Assembly (NCBI GenBank): GCA_019448385.1
Contig: JAGTXO010000001.1
Coordinates: forward strand, 1,736,001-1,800,000
Direction: 5' to 3'
DNA length: 64,000 nucleotides
Source of the DNA: Diacronema lutheri
Taxonomy: Eukaryota > Haptophyta > Pavlovophyceae > Pavlovales > Pavlovaceae
Each line of letters starts with the position of its first letter. Within the stretch, counting starts at the first letter, position 1. The notes beneath the pieces are model-generated. The model saw only the letters and a list, made by a program, of their open reading frames with translations, did no database searches and was not told the DNA's origin. A program made the position numbers and the translations under genes. Below, in pieces: positions 19,195 to 30,300 of the stretch.

Positions 19195-22100
19195 ACGCGC
19201 GGGTTCGGCGAGGGGCGGTTGCACGCGCTCGCTTCGGAGGATGGTCCGCTCGTCCTGCCGCCGAGCACGCTCGTGCGCTCCGCCTCCTTCGAGCGGCTGC
19301 TGCAGCGGAACGGCGCGGCCGGCGCGATCGCGCTCTTCGAGGACGACGCCACCGAGACGGGCACGACCGTGCTCGGCGGCGACGCGCACGGCCGCGCGCG
19401 CGGGTACGGCCGCGTCGAGCTCGTGCAGAACGCGGCGGCGGACATCCTGGAGATGCTCGAGTTGGCGGTACGCTCCGACCCCGGGCTTGGCCCGGCAAAG
19501 GTTCGGATGGGCCTCGTGCACACCTTCCATGTGACCGTCACGACCGCGCCGGGCGGCGAGGGCGCACGCGGCGGCTCGCTCGTCTTCGCGCCGCTCGGTG
19601 TCGGCGCGGACGGGCGGCCGCTCGACGTGCAGCTCCTCAAGCTCGACGAGGACAACGTGCTCTCGTCAGAGCCGTCGGGCTCGAGTGGCTCGTCCGGCAT
19701 CTTTGCGCTCTTTGGCGGAGGGTCGGCGCGCGCGCACGCGCCGCTCTTCGGCTCGGCGCGGCGCGAAACCTTTCATCTCGAGTATGCCACGGACATCTCC
19801 GAGTGCACGGGCGCGCGCCTCTTCTTCGAGCCGACGGCGCGCAGCGCGAACGAGCTGCGCATCGAGAGGCTCGTGCTCGCGCACCCGCTCTCTGGCCGCT
19901 CGTGGCTGCTGCACGGCGAGAGCAGCGAGGAGCTGCTCGCGCGCGGCGTCGACGGCGCGTCCGACGGCCGCGCCGCCGCGCTCACGGCGCGCGCCGGAGC
20001 AGCCGGCGCGGAGACGCGCGCGCGCGCCGGGGGCAGCGGCGGCGGCGAGATTGTTGTGCCGGATGGGCTGATCACGGTGCGCGCGAGCCGCACGACGCCG
20101 CTGCCCGTCGTGCTTCGTGCGCAGGCAACCTTTGAAGTACGCGTGAGTGCGCTCGCGAGCGAGGGCGGCATGCTCGGCGGCGGCAGCGCGGGGGCGGCAG
20201 CGCTGCACGAGCTCATTGTCGAGCTGTTCGGTGCGCGAGGCGACTCGTCGGGTCCCATCTCGCTCTCCGAGCAGCACCGCGCGATCTGGGTCGAGAGCGC
20301 GCAGTCTTACGCCGACGGCGCCCTCTCTGCGCGCGCGAGCGGCGGCGGCCGGCGCGCGGTCGACCCAACGCGCTTCGTGGTGCACTACAACGACGAGAGG
20401 CACCCGCTCGGCGAGCTCGGCCCGATTCACACGGTCGAGGTGCGGCGCAGGGGTGGCGCGGGTTCGTCAAGCGCACCGCTCTTCCTGCAGCACATCACCG
20501 TGTGGGCGCGACATACCAACCATGTCTCTCACTTTGAGTGCAATGACTGGCTGCTCAGTGAAGGTGTACGTCAGCAGCTGCACGGCGGCGCGGACGACGC
20601 GGCGTGCGCGCCCGTCTTCGCGCCCATCGACGCGTGGGCTGCGGCGCGGCTGCGCGCGTCGGACGCGCACCTCTGCCTACCGCCCGACGCGCCGCACGCC
20701 GCGCCGCAGCTCAAGCTCGTGCAGGCGACGGCGGGCGCCGCGGTAGACGCGCAGCGAGCGGCCGCGGACGCGGCCGCGATTGCCTCGCGTCGGCCGTCGC
20801 TCAACTCGACGCAGCGCGCGGCGGCGGCGGCAGCGGCGGCGGCGGCGGCGGACGGCGGACAGCTGCTGCGCATCTCGTGGCGCTCGTCGCCCGCCTTTGA
20901 GGAGGCCGCCACGTTCGGCTGCCGCTGGGTCGTGCAGTTTGCGCACGATGGCGGCGGCGGGCTCGACGTGGACGAGGAGGAGGTGCTCGTGATTGCCGCG
21001 CGCGCGGATGGGCTGAGCGCGGAGCCGGGCAAGGCGGGCGAGGTGGTGTACACGCTCGAGCGCCCGCTCAACCGCTGGCTCTCGCGCGTCCAGCCCAACC
21101 GCCCCTACCTCTGGCGCATCGCCGCCGAGCACGAGAGCTTTGGGCGCGGCCCGTTCTCGCCGCCCGCGCGCGCGACGCTCGTGCGCGTCGACGGTGCGGC
21201 CGCCGCGTCGGGCGGGTACCGCTGCGAGCACAAGCCGCTTGGACGGCGCGAGCGGTACGAGCTGGCAGGCAAGGACGTCGGCTGGCGGCCGATGCCCTTT
21301 GATGCGGTGCGCGCGAGCGTGCGGCTGGGTGGCGCGCACCTCGCCGCCGCCGACGCGAGCGGGGGCGATGTGGTGGCGGGCGCGCGCACGGACGGCGGCG
21401 GGCCAAGCGGCGCGTTGCATGCCACCGGCGCGCGCGCCGACGCGCCGGCCGCGCCCAAGCGGCAGAGCGCCGGTTCGCGCCGAATGCCCTTCGCGCATGG
21501 CGTCTCCTCGGGAGCGCTGCGTCTTTGCGGAGACGCCGAGATTGCGGGCAGCGCGCTCGAGCTCACGCCGCTGCGCAAGGCTGTCGGACTGTGCGGCGCG
21601 GCGTGGGCAACGGAGCGCGTGCGCATCGTTGACGGCTTCGAGACCGAGTTCACCCTCACGTGCACGCGCCCGGTTGACTCCCTCGGCGGCGACGGCGTCG
21701 CATTCGTCCTCCACGCGGACCCGGCGGGCGCGGCCGCGCTCGGCGGCGCAGGGCTGCAGCTCGGGTATGCCGGGCTCGTCGAGTGCCTCGCCGTCCAGCT
21801 TGTGACCAACCCGTCGTACGCCGGCCCCGCCGCCACCTCCGGCCCAACCGCCGCGGCCGGCGCAGCGGACGGCGCGGCGGACGACGGCGACGGCCTCGAC
21901 GACGAGGCACCCGCCGAGCTCTGTGTCCTCCCGCCCGAGCGGCACGTCTTCCGCGTGCCGCTCTCGTGGTCGGGGCGGCAGTGCATCGACCCTTACACCG
22001 GCGCGCGCTTCAAGGCGCCATCGTTTGGCGCACGCCGCATGAAGCGCCGGCGTGAGCGGCAGGGCGGCGTGGGCTCGGGCGCGCGCTCCGACGCGACCAC

Positions 22101-22815
22101 GTCGGTCGCCTACGCGCGCGCGCGCTCGCACCTGCACAACACGGTCTCGCTCCAGTCTGGCCGTGCGCGCCGCCGCCGCTGCACTCGCCGCCGCCGTGCC
22201 CGCGAACCATGCCGCATCGGCGCGTGCCGTCCATTCAACAGCCCCCCCCCCCCCCCCCCCCCTCTCCTCTCCTTCCCCCCTCCCGCTCACCCGCATTCCT
22301 TCCCTCAACCGCGCGCGCGCGCGCCGCATTGGCGCAGGCGAGAAAGCGAATTCGCCGCGCGCTGACTGCACGATCGCACGCACGACGCTCACGCACACGC
22401 AGCTCGACGATGGCCGACCAAAGCGGGTGCGCGTTGTGCTCGAGCGCTCGCGCTTTGAGCGCGCGGCCGGTGCGGCCGGCGCCGACTCTGCGATGCGCCT
22501 CATGGTCTACGTCGCCGACCTCTTCGACAACACCTCGCAGGCGCAGGTGCGCGCCCGCCCGCTCTGCACCCGAGGCGCGCGCCGCGCGCGCGCGCGCCGT
22601 GCGCCGCGGCGTCGGCGGCTGACGCAGTGCGCGTGCGCGCGCCGCTGCCTCTCCAGGCGGTGATCAACATGGAGATTGACTTCAACGAGCTCTTTCCGAA
22701 CTGGATGAAGGAGAAGGTGGGCACCATGTACGCCGGCTTCACCGCCTCGACCGGCCGGCTTTACGAAAGCCACGCGATTTCTGATTGGACCTTCTACGAG
22801 GTGAAGAGAAAGTAG
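12934..22815 (+). CDS. Giant multidomain protein: two C2 domains, FN3-like domain, C-terminal L-type lectin domain
   Basis: Join 12934..22162, 22338..22546, 22657..22815, giving 3198 residues. The N-terminal 650 residues are mostly helical and unassigned. A C2-like domain is near 660-770 (HIGLVYVDVRSVAGLP). An unassigned beta-rich stretch (LSGVWTGQ to WYVGYSVHAV) is near 800-1000. A second C2 domain is near 1170-1270 (LLNPYVELAIG, PEWAERFVL). Poly-Gly lies at 2068-2086. An FN3-like domain is near 2640-2750 (LLRISWRSSPAF to NRPYLWRIAAEHE). A legume-type lectin domain covers about 2860 to the end (GDGVAFVLHADP, GLQLGYAG, LDDGRPKRVRV, MYAGFTASTGRLYESH). Both introns were placed by completing the lectin fold. 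No signal peptide is evident, which is odd for a lectin. The whole architecture is not one I know. The function could be membrane-associated glycan recognition, but that is inference. Confidence 0.72.
22242..22262 (+). repeat. Poly-C tract (21 C) in intron 1 of the giant lectin gene
   Basis: A run of about 21 C lies within intron 22163..22337, resembling the poly-C runs of the RCC1 gene intron. It could form the polypyrimidine tract or an i-motif. Exact length is unreliable. Confidence 0.85.
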
Positions 22816-22856
22816 TCAGGACAGGTGGTGGGATCTAGTCTCACATGCAAATGCAA

Positions 22857-25800
22857 TCAGACGCACTCGACGAGCGGCCCATCCGCCGCGGCCGCGCGCG
22901 CGCCAACCGTGCCGATCATTGCAGCCGACTCGCACCCCGCCGCGCGGAGAGCGGCGACGCACGCCGCGGCGCGCTCGGCGGGCACTGCGGCGAGGAGGCC
23001 GCCGCTCGTCTGCGGGTCGAAGAGGAGCGCATAGGTCGGCTCGGCCGTGCGCGCGGAGCGGAGGCCGTGGCGCAGCCGCATGTTTGCAGGCGCGAGCGAC
23101 GAGAAGATGTTGGCGGCCACGCACTCGAGCGCGCCTGTGCGGGGACGGCGCGGCAGGCGCGCGGTGAGGCAGGTGGGCCGCGCGGTGAGGACGAGCGCCA
23201 AGCACGCGCAGCGCATGCACCCGTGGCTGGAAGGGGGCAGGGAGCGGAGGGCGGCGGCTGGGACCACACCTTCGAGGAGCGGGATGGCGTCGAGCTCGAG
23301 CGTGACGGCCCTGCCGCTCGCCTTGCACATCTCGATCATGTGGCCGCACAGCCCGAAGCCGGTCACGTCAGTGCATGCGCGCGCGCCGTGCGCTCGGAGA
23401 ATTCGCGCAGCAGCGCCGTTGGAGGCGCGCATCGACGCGAGTGCACTCGCGATCCAGCGGCCGCGCGCGGCGTGGCGCATGAGCGCGGCAAAGAGCACGC
23501 CCGTGCCGATCGGCTTGGTGAGGATGAGCGCCTGCCCCTCCTCGAGCCCGCCCTTGCGCATGAGCTCGTCCGCGGACGACGCGCCGCCCGTGATTGAGAA
23601 GCCAATCCCCGCCTCGACACCTTCGCTCGTGTGCCCGCCGCCGAGCGCGCAGCCCGCCTCGGCGAGCGCGGTGCACGCGCCCGCCATCAGCTGCACCAGC
23701 TCGTCCTCAGCCGACGCGGACACCTGCAGCGCACGCATCAAGGCCAAAAGCAGGCGCGAAAAAGGGCGCGAATAAGGGGCGATCGGATCATGGCGCGCTC
23801 GCGCGCTCGCGCGTGCGCGGTGCGCGAGCGCACCTGCAGCGGCAGCGTGACGTGCGCGAGCGCGACCTGCGGCTGCGCGCCCATCGCGTGGCAGTCGGAG
23901 AGCGCGTGCACCGCCGCGATGCGCCCGAGCTCAAACGGGTCGGAGACAAAGGCGCGAAAGTAGTCGACCGTGTGCACGCTCACGTGGCCGCCGGGCTTGT
24001 CCTCCCACACCGCGCAATCATCGGCTGCGTGCACGCCCGCGAGGAGCTCCGGCCGCGTGGGCGGTGAGAGCCTCGCCATTGCATTTGAAAGGACCGTCGC
24101 GCCCACTTTGGCGCCACACCCGCCGCAGCGCATCGGCGCGTGCGCGAGAAGGGCGAGCGCCTCGGCGCCTGCCGCGGCGGCGAGTGCACCGGCGGGTCCG
24201 CGCGCCTCGCCGTCGGTCGCGCCCATCTGCGGCAGCCCGTCCGCATACCCGTGCATCCACTTGACGTCGATCCAATCCTTGAGCTCCCACAGCCAGCGCG
24301 TCTCGCGCAGGGCGAGGGAGCCGCGGCTCGCGATCGCGCTGCCGTCGCCCGTGCCGATGAGGCCGAGAAATGAGGCTTGCGGCACGTACTCGACAAGCGG
24401 CTGGCCGAGCAGCGCGGCGCGCAGGTTGCGCTCGAGCGGGGGCCCCATCCGCACGGCGAAAACGCCGCTCTTTGGGCGCGGGTGACCGTCAATACTCGCA
24501 ACGTCACCCGCAGCAAACACGTCGGCGTGCCCGACCGCGGCGAGCGCCGTGCTCACGCGCACAAAGCCCGACGCGTCGAGCGGCAGACCCGACGTGGCGA
24601 GCCAGCCCTGCGCCGCTCCCTCCGTGCACCAAATCGACTCGTCCGCACGCAGCCGCCGCCCATCGCCCAGCACGAGCTGCCGCTTGGCGCCATCGTAGCC
24701 GACAACGGACGTACCAAGCTCGACGCGAATCCCTCGCGCGCGCAGCGCGGCGGCGACGGCGGCGCGGACGGGTGGCGAATGGCTGGGCATCAGCTCGGTG
24801 GCGCGGCCGACGAGCAGCACGCGCGCGCGCGCCGCCGGCTCGGGCTCGCCGCGCGCGCGCAGCTCGGCGTTGATGCGCGCATGAACTGCGAGTGCGAGTT
24901 CTACGCCTCCGCCGCCCGCGCCGACGATGGCGATGGTTGCGGGCGACGCGTCCGCGTTGGCGGCGCCAGCGGCATCGACAATGTGCGCGAGCAGCTCGTC
25001 CCACCGCCGGCCAAACCCGTCGATCGGTTTCACGGCCGTAACGCCGTCGCTGCCACCCGCGCGCGCGAGATCGTCGCCCGAGGCTGCGGCGCCGTAAAGG
25101 CGCGGCGTGCAGCCGATATTGATTGAGAGCACATCGTAGCGGAGGGAGGGGCGGCCGCCCGACAGGTGGACGCGCTTGCCCACCGTGTCGATCCCGCGCG
25201 CTTCCGCATGCAGCAGCCGCGCGCCCGCGAACGCCGCGAGCCGCACCAGGTCGATGTGGCAATCGTCGCGTGAGTACTGGCCGGCGACGTGGCCGGGTAG
25301 CATCCCGGAGTAGGGCGTCTCGACGTCGCGCGTGATGAGGGTGAGACGCACGCCCGGAAGCGGGCGCATGCCCCACGAACGCAGCACGTGCACGTGCGAG
25401 TGCCCACCGCCGATCAGCACGAGCTCCTTGAGGATGGGCACGGGCGCGCCACCGCCCCCCATTGCGCCGCCCGCGCCGCGCGCTCGCGGCCGCAGCCACG
25501 TCCACGGGCGCGACCAGGCGCGCGAGAGCGGGGGGCGATGCGGGCGCAGCAGCCTCCACGGCTCTGCCGCCACGGCCGCCGCGCCGCCGGCCGCAAGCAC
25601 GTCGAGCCGCCGCTCGCGCTCGAGCGCAACGACGACGCGCAGCTCGTTAAGCCAGAGCGCAAACGTGACAGGCGAGCGCACCGAGCGCGCGCCGTCGAGG
25701 AGCGCGTGGCGTGCGAACAGGGCGAGCACGCCAAGCTCGAGGCAGATCCGGCGCGCCACGTAAGCGGGCGCACCGAGCAGCAGGCTCAGGGCGGTCGGCT

Positions 25801-26032
25801 CGGCCGGCGGCGACTTTACGGAGCTCGCCATGTCGACGCGAGCGCGCGTGGCGACTGTGAGGCCCCTCGACGCGGAGTAGCGCGGGCCGAACAACGGCGG
25901 CGGCCCACCCGCAGCCGCGCGAGCCGTTGAGAAGAGAGGCGGCGACGGCGCGGCGCGCGCGCGCGGCGCGAGGGCGAGGACGAGCGCGCAGATACGAGCG
26001 GCCGCGTGAAAGGTCGCGGGCCGGCAGTGCAT
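22857..26032 (-). CDS. SelD: Selenophosphate synthetase with N-terminal pyridine-nucleotide oxidoreductase domain (fusion)
   Basis: Join on the minus strand 26032..23834, 23723..23270, 23134..22857, giving 976 residues. The N-terminus (HAAARICALVLALAPRARA) resembles a signal peptide, hinting at plastid or ER entry. Residues ~195-560 are a two-dinucleotide-binding oxidoreductase (LVLIGGGHSHVHVL, TPYSGMLPGHVAGQY, AIVGAGGGGVELALA, ADVFAAGDVAS), the type known to sit in front of SelD in cyanobacteria and some protists. The SelD part follows: MRCGGCGAKVGA with Cys, not selenocysteine, at the catalytic position, then HAADDCAVWE, HALSDCHAMGA, GGGHTSEG, TKPIGTGV, DVTGFGLCGHM and FDPQTSGGLL. SelD makes selenophosphate from selenide and ATP for selenoproteins or selenouridine. 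An alternative start at 26089 adds 19 residues. Introns 23724..23833 and 23135..23269 restore LPLQ-VSAS and LLEG-ALECV. Confidence 0.88.
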
Positions 26033-26096
26033 TGGCCAGAGAACTTTCAAAAAGGCGGGAGCTATGTACTCGGGAGGGCAGCGCGTCACTCGCGCT

Positions 26097-27257
26097 TCAC
26101 GTGCGCTTGGTGCCCGTGATGAGCACCCACTCGTTCATCTCACGAACCTCGTCAAAGTCAAAGGCGTGCGCGTACGCCTGCTGCACGGCGCCCGCCTGCC
26201 GCGCGAGGACGCCCGAGAGCCCGAGGCGCCCGCCCGGCGCGGTGAGCGCACAGAGCGTCGGAGCCAGCTCAACCAGGGTCATCGCGAGGATGTTGGCAAC
26301 CACGAGCTCGTACGTGCGGCCAGCAGGCACGTCGTCGGGCGTGTGCACCGAAACTCGCTCGGCCAGGCCATTCGCGAGTGCGTTGAACGCCGCGACACGG
26401 TTTGCCTCGCGGTCCGTGTCGACGAGAGTTGCGCGCGCGGCGCCAAAGGCGATGGCGGAGAGCGCAAGGATGCCCGAGCCCGAGCCAAAGTCGAGCAGCT
26501 CTGTGCTGCCCGCCGGCTGACCTGCGAGCTCGCGCTGCAGCCACTCGCAGCAGAGGCGAGTCGTCTGGTGCTCGCCGGTGCCGAATGCCATGCCCGGCTC
26601 GAGGACGAGCTCGGCGTCGGCGGCGGGCGGGCGCGGGTCGGCGTGCCACGGGAAGCGGATGAAAAGCTTGCCCACGAGCAGCGGCGGCCACGAGCGCTGC
26701 ACCTCGACGACCCAGTCCTTCGAGGGCACGTGCCGCGCGGGCGGGCGCGGTAGGACGGCGCCGATCGACTCCTCGACCGCGTCCAGCGTGCCCGCAATGT
26801 CAAAGCCGGTGGCAAAGCCGGCCTCGATCGTGCAGTTGGACCAGTAATTGAAACGCGGTGGCCAGTCGCCGCGCTCGAACGCGGCGAGCGCAGGGTTGAC
26901 CGCACGGTATACGGGCGACTCGTCGGCCGTGTCGACGTACGTGTCCTGGATGCCGACATACAGCGCGCCGAGCTCCATGAGCAGCTCAGCGACCACCTCC
27001 GTGTCGACCGCGGGCGGCACGACAAGGGACACCAGCTCGTACGCGCCCACCTCCGCCGCGCCACCGCTCGCGCGTGCGCACGTGCGCACGGCGCGCGGCG
27101 CACGCATGCCGGCGCCGCACGTGGCGACGTCCGCGGCAAAGCCGCTCGCGCGTGGCACGCGGAGGTGCCCTACCCGCGCGCCACTGTGCGCCGCTCGGCA
27201 CTCTTCGCCGCCGAGCAGCAGCGCCGCCGCCGCGAGCCAGCCGAGCGATCTCCGCAT
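26097..27257 (-). CDS. prmA: Ribosomal protein L11 methyltransferase, plastid-targeted
   Basis: A 386-residue SAM-dependent methyltransferase that in bacteria trimethylates ribosomal protein L11. Family signatures are EPGMAFGTGEHQTTRLC, motif I LLDFGSGSGILALSAIAFGA, LVDTDREANRVAAFNALANG, VVANILAMTLVELAP and LSGVLARQAGAVQQAY. Residues 1-22 (MRRSLGWLAAAALLLGGEEC) form a signal peptide, followed by an Arg/Ala-rich transit-like region to about residue 65, so a plastid ribosome substrate is likely; the leader reading is inference. The ATG at 27257 was chosen because it starts the leader; the frame is open to 27425 but overlaps the divergent synaptojanin gene. Its stop is 64 bp upstream of the SelD fusion start. 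Confidence 0.88.
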   Translation of the reverse strand: MRRSLGWLAAAALLLGGEECRAAHSGARVGHLRVPRASGFAADVATCGAGMRAPRAVRTCARASGGAAEVGAYELVSLVVPPAVDTEVVAELLMELGALYVGIQDTYVDTADESPVYRAVNPALAAFERGDWPPRFNYWSNCTIEAGFATGFDIAGTLDAVEESIGAVLPRPPARHVPSKDWVVEVQRSWPPLLVGKLFIRFPWHADPRPPAADAELVLEPGMAFGTGEHQTTRLCCEWLQRELAGQPAGSTELLDFGSGSGILALSAIAFGAARATLVDTDREANRVAAFNALANGLAERVSVHTPDDVPAGRTYELVVANILAMTLVELAPTLCALTAPGGRLGLSGVLARQAGAVQQAYAHAFDFDEVREMNEWVLITGTKRT

Positions 27258-27357
27258 GGCGTCCTCGTGGGAAGTGCCCGGCGCCGTCGACTTTCTGTGG
27301 GCAAACGGCGAAAGAGGAAGTGACAGCACTTGACGCTGCCCACGGCCGTGGCGACAC

Positions 27358-30300
27358 ATGCAGCGCTGGATCGGGCGGCAGCAGAGTGGCTCGGAGGCAA
27401 ACGCGCCGCCGCCGCCGACGGTCAATCCGACCGTCGTCGTCTATGCGCCCGCCGGCGGCGCCGGCCCCATTGCCCTCGTCGATGTCGCGCGCGCGCGCGC
27501 GGGCGGCTCGGACGAGGCGGTCATCGTCGAGCGCGCCGGCGCCGGCGTGCGCGTGCGGCAGGGTTTGCGCGCGGAGGTGGGCCTCGCCGATCGCGACCGA
27601 CCGCAGCGGCTTGAAGCACAGTGCGTGCTCGGCGTCGTCTGCGCCGGCGAGGGCGCGTTCTTCGCGCTCTGCGTGACCGAGAGCGACGAGGTGATCCGGC
27701 GCAACGTGCTCGGCGCGGGCACGGTTCGCAACATCCGGCGTGTGGCGTTCACGCCACTCGACACGCAGTCGGCCTTCGTGCTCGACAACTCGCGCTCCGC
27801 CGAGCCCTCCCTTCCGTCCAAGATTGTGGCGCAGCTCCGATCCGACCTTGAGGACGAGCGCGGCTTCTTCTTCTCCGATTCGCTCGACATGACCGCAACG
27901 CTGCAGCGCCAGGCGGACGCGGCGCGCGCGGGCGGCGAGGCGGGCCTGCACGCGCGCGTGTCCGACCCGCGCTTCTACTGGAACGCGCAGATGCTCCACC
28001 CGTTCGCCGTCGCCGGCGTCGACGAGCCGTGGCTCTCGCCGGCGATGCGGGGGCACGTTGGCTGCTGCGAGGGTCGAATGTGCGACAACCGGCTCGCGTA
28101 CGCGGCCATCCTGATCTCGCGGCGCTCGTGCGAGCACGCAGGCACGCGGTACCACACTCGCGGTTGTAACGACGACGGCCACGCCGCCAACTTTGTCGAG
28201 ACGGAGAGCGCGCTCGTCGTCGTGCGCATGCCCGGCCAGCAGCCGCCGCCGCAGCAGCAGCCGCCGCCGCCGAGCGGCCCGTGGCGCGCGTCGTGGGTGC
28301 AGGTGCGCGGCTCGGTGCCGCTCTTCTGGTCGCAGTCGGGCATGCAGTACAAGCCCAAGCCGGTCATGCACCGCACCGCCGCGCAGAACGTGGCCGTGCT
28401 GCAGCGCCACCTGAGCCGAGCGAGCCGAGCGTACGGCGAGCCGATTTGCCTTCTGTCGCTTCTGTCAACGCAGCCGTCCTCCGACGAGGCGGAGCTCGCG
28501 CAGAAGCTCAAGGAGACGTGCGAGGCGATGGGCGCGGAGCGCGCGAGCGGCGCGCCGCCACCGCCGCGCGCGTGCTGCCTCCCCTTCGACTTCCACGCCG
28601 AGACGCGCGGCGGCAAGCTGAACGCCGTCTACACGTTTGCGCAGCGCGAGCTCGTGCCGTCGCTGCAGCGGCTCGGCTGCTCGCCCGGCCTGCCGCCCTT
28701 CTTCGTCGTGCCGCGACCGGGCGAGGCACCGGCAGCGATGCAGGCGGGTGTCGTGCGCACCAACTGTCTCGACTGCCTCGACCGCACCAACGTCGTGCAG
28801 CACTGTCTCGCGCGCCTAGTCCTCGCCCAGATGCTTCAGCGCGCGCGGATCGACATGGCGGGCATGCACGGAGGCTCCGAGGCGGGCGCGTGGGAGGCGG
28901 AATGCGCGCGCGCGGCGGACGGCGTGCAGAAGCTGTGGACGGACAATGGGCACGCGCTGTCGCTCCAGTACGCGGGCACCGCCTCGCTCAAGTCGTCGAT
29001 GCTCAAGGGCGGGCCCGAGGCGGACGCGGCAGAGCCCGAGCAGCGCAGCAGGCTGACGGCCGCCGCTGGCCTCGCGTCGTCGCTCGCGTCAAGGGTGACC
29101 GACGGCGCAAACTCGCTGCAGCGCTACTACGTGTCCAACTTTAAAGACGATGTGCGCCAGCAAACCGTCGACGCGCTCCTTGCACCGCTCCCGGGCATGG
29201 GCGCGTACGTGCGCGCGCTGCCGACGGGCGCCTCGACCTCCGGCGGGCAGCCACCGCCACCCGTGCTGCGGCTGCTCGTCGCTTCGTGGAACGTGAACGG
29301 CAAGGGGCCCAAGGAGGACGGCACGCAGGCCGTCATCGATTGGCTGCGCTGCGCCTACCCCGCCGGCGGACAGTCCGAACCGCCCGACGTGGTCGTCTTT
29401 GGCATGCAGGTTGGACCCCGCGCGGCGCGCGGGCGCCCACCGCGCGCGGCGACGCGCGGCTCGCCAGGTGCGCGCGCTGGGCACATCGCTATGCGAGCAT
29501 GCTGAGCGCGCCCGGCTTCTCGCGCGGGCGCGCGCACCGCCCGCTCGCGCAGGAGCTGATCGCACTCGACGTGAAGCACGCGTTGACCGCGGACGTGGCG
29601 TCGCGCATCGCCACCTGGCGGACAGCCATGACGGCGGCGCTCGAGGCGCTCTTCAAGCCGAGTGGCGCCACGTTTGAATGCGTCGAGTCGAAGAATATGT
29701 TTGGCGTGCAGACGTGGCTTTTCATTGACAACCGGTGCGCACCGCGCGCCCCGCTCCTGCCACGCGGCGGGCCGGCGAGATCGGACAGCAAGAACGTGGC
29801 GCGTTGTACGCGACTCGCGTGCCTCGCGGGCGCGCAGCGGCGTGCCGCCGTGGCCGCTCAGCGGGGTATGCGCGGGCGCGCGCACCGCCCGCCGCACTCC
29901 GCTGCGCGCAGCCACGCCGCGAACCTTTCCAAGCTCGTCGCGGAGAGCGTCAAGATCGGGTTTGGCGGCACGGTTGGGAACAAGGGCGGGGTCGGCATGC
30001 GCTTTCGCCTCTATGACAGGGCGATCTGCTTTATCAACGCGCACCTGCCGTCGGGCTCAAAGGAGGTGGACGCGCGCAACATCGCGTACACCGAGATTAT
30101 CAACGCGCTGCACGCGTCGATCCGCTTTGGGCGCGACTGCCGCGCGCTCGAGCACGACGCGTGCGTCTGGTTTGGCGACCTCAACTACCGCGTCGCGCGC
30201 CCCAACGAGCAGGCGCGCGCGGCCGCGGTGGCGCTCCGCTCAGCCCACCCTCCTTCGCCATCGCTCGCGCATGCCTGAGTGCGTGCGCTCCTCCGCTCGC

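Noticed and set aside
15385-19530. A 1381-codon minus-strand open frame opposite the giant lectin gene
   Set aside because: It is a shadow frame. In DNA this GC-rich, stop codons are rare in antisense frames; its translation is Arg/Ala/His-rich with no domain, while the plus frame has recognisable C2 and lectin domains.
24080-24140. Selenocysteine at the SelD active site
   Set aside because: The codon at the catalytic position is TGT (Cys), and no in-frame TGA is present nearby.
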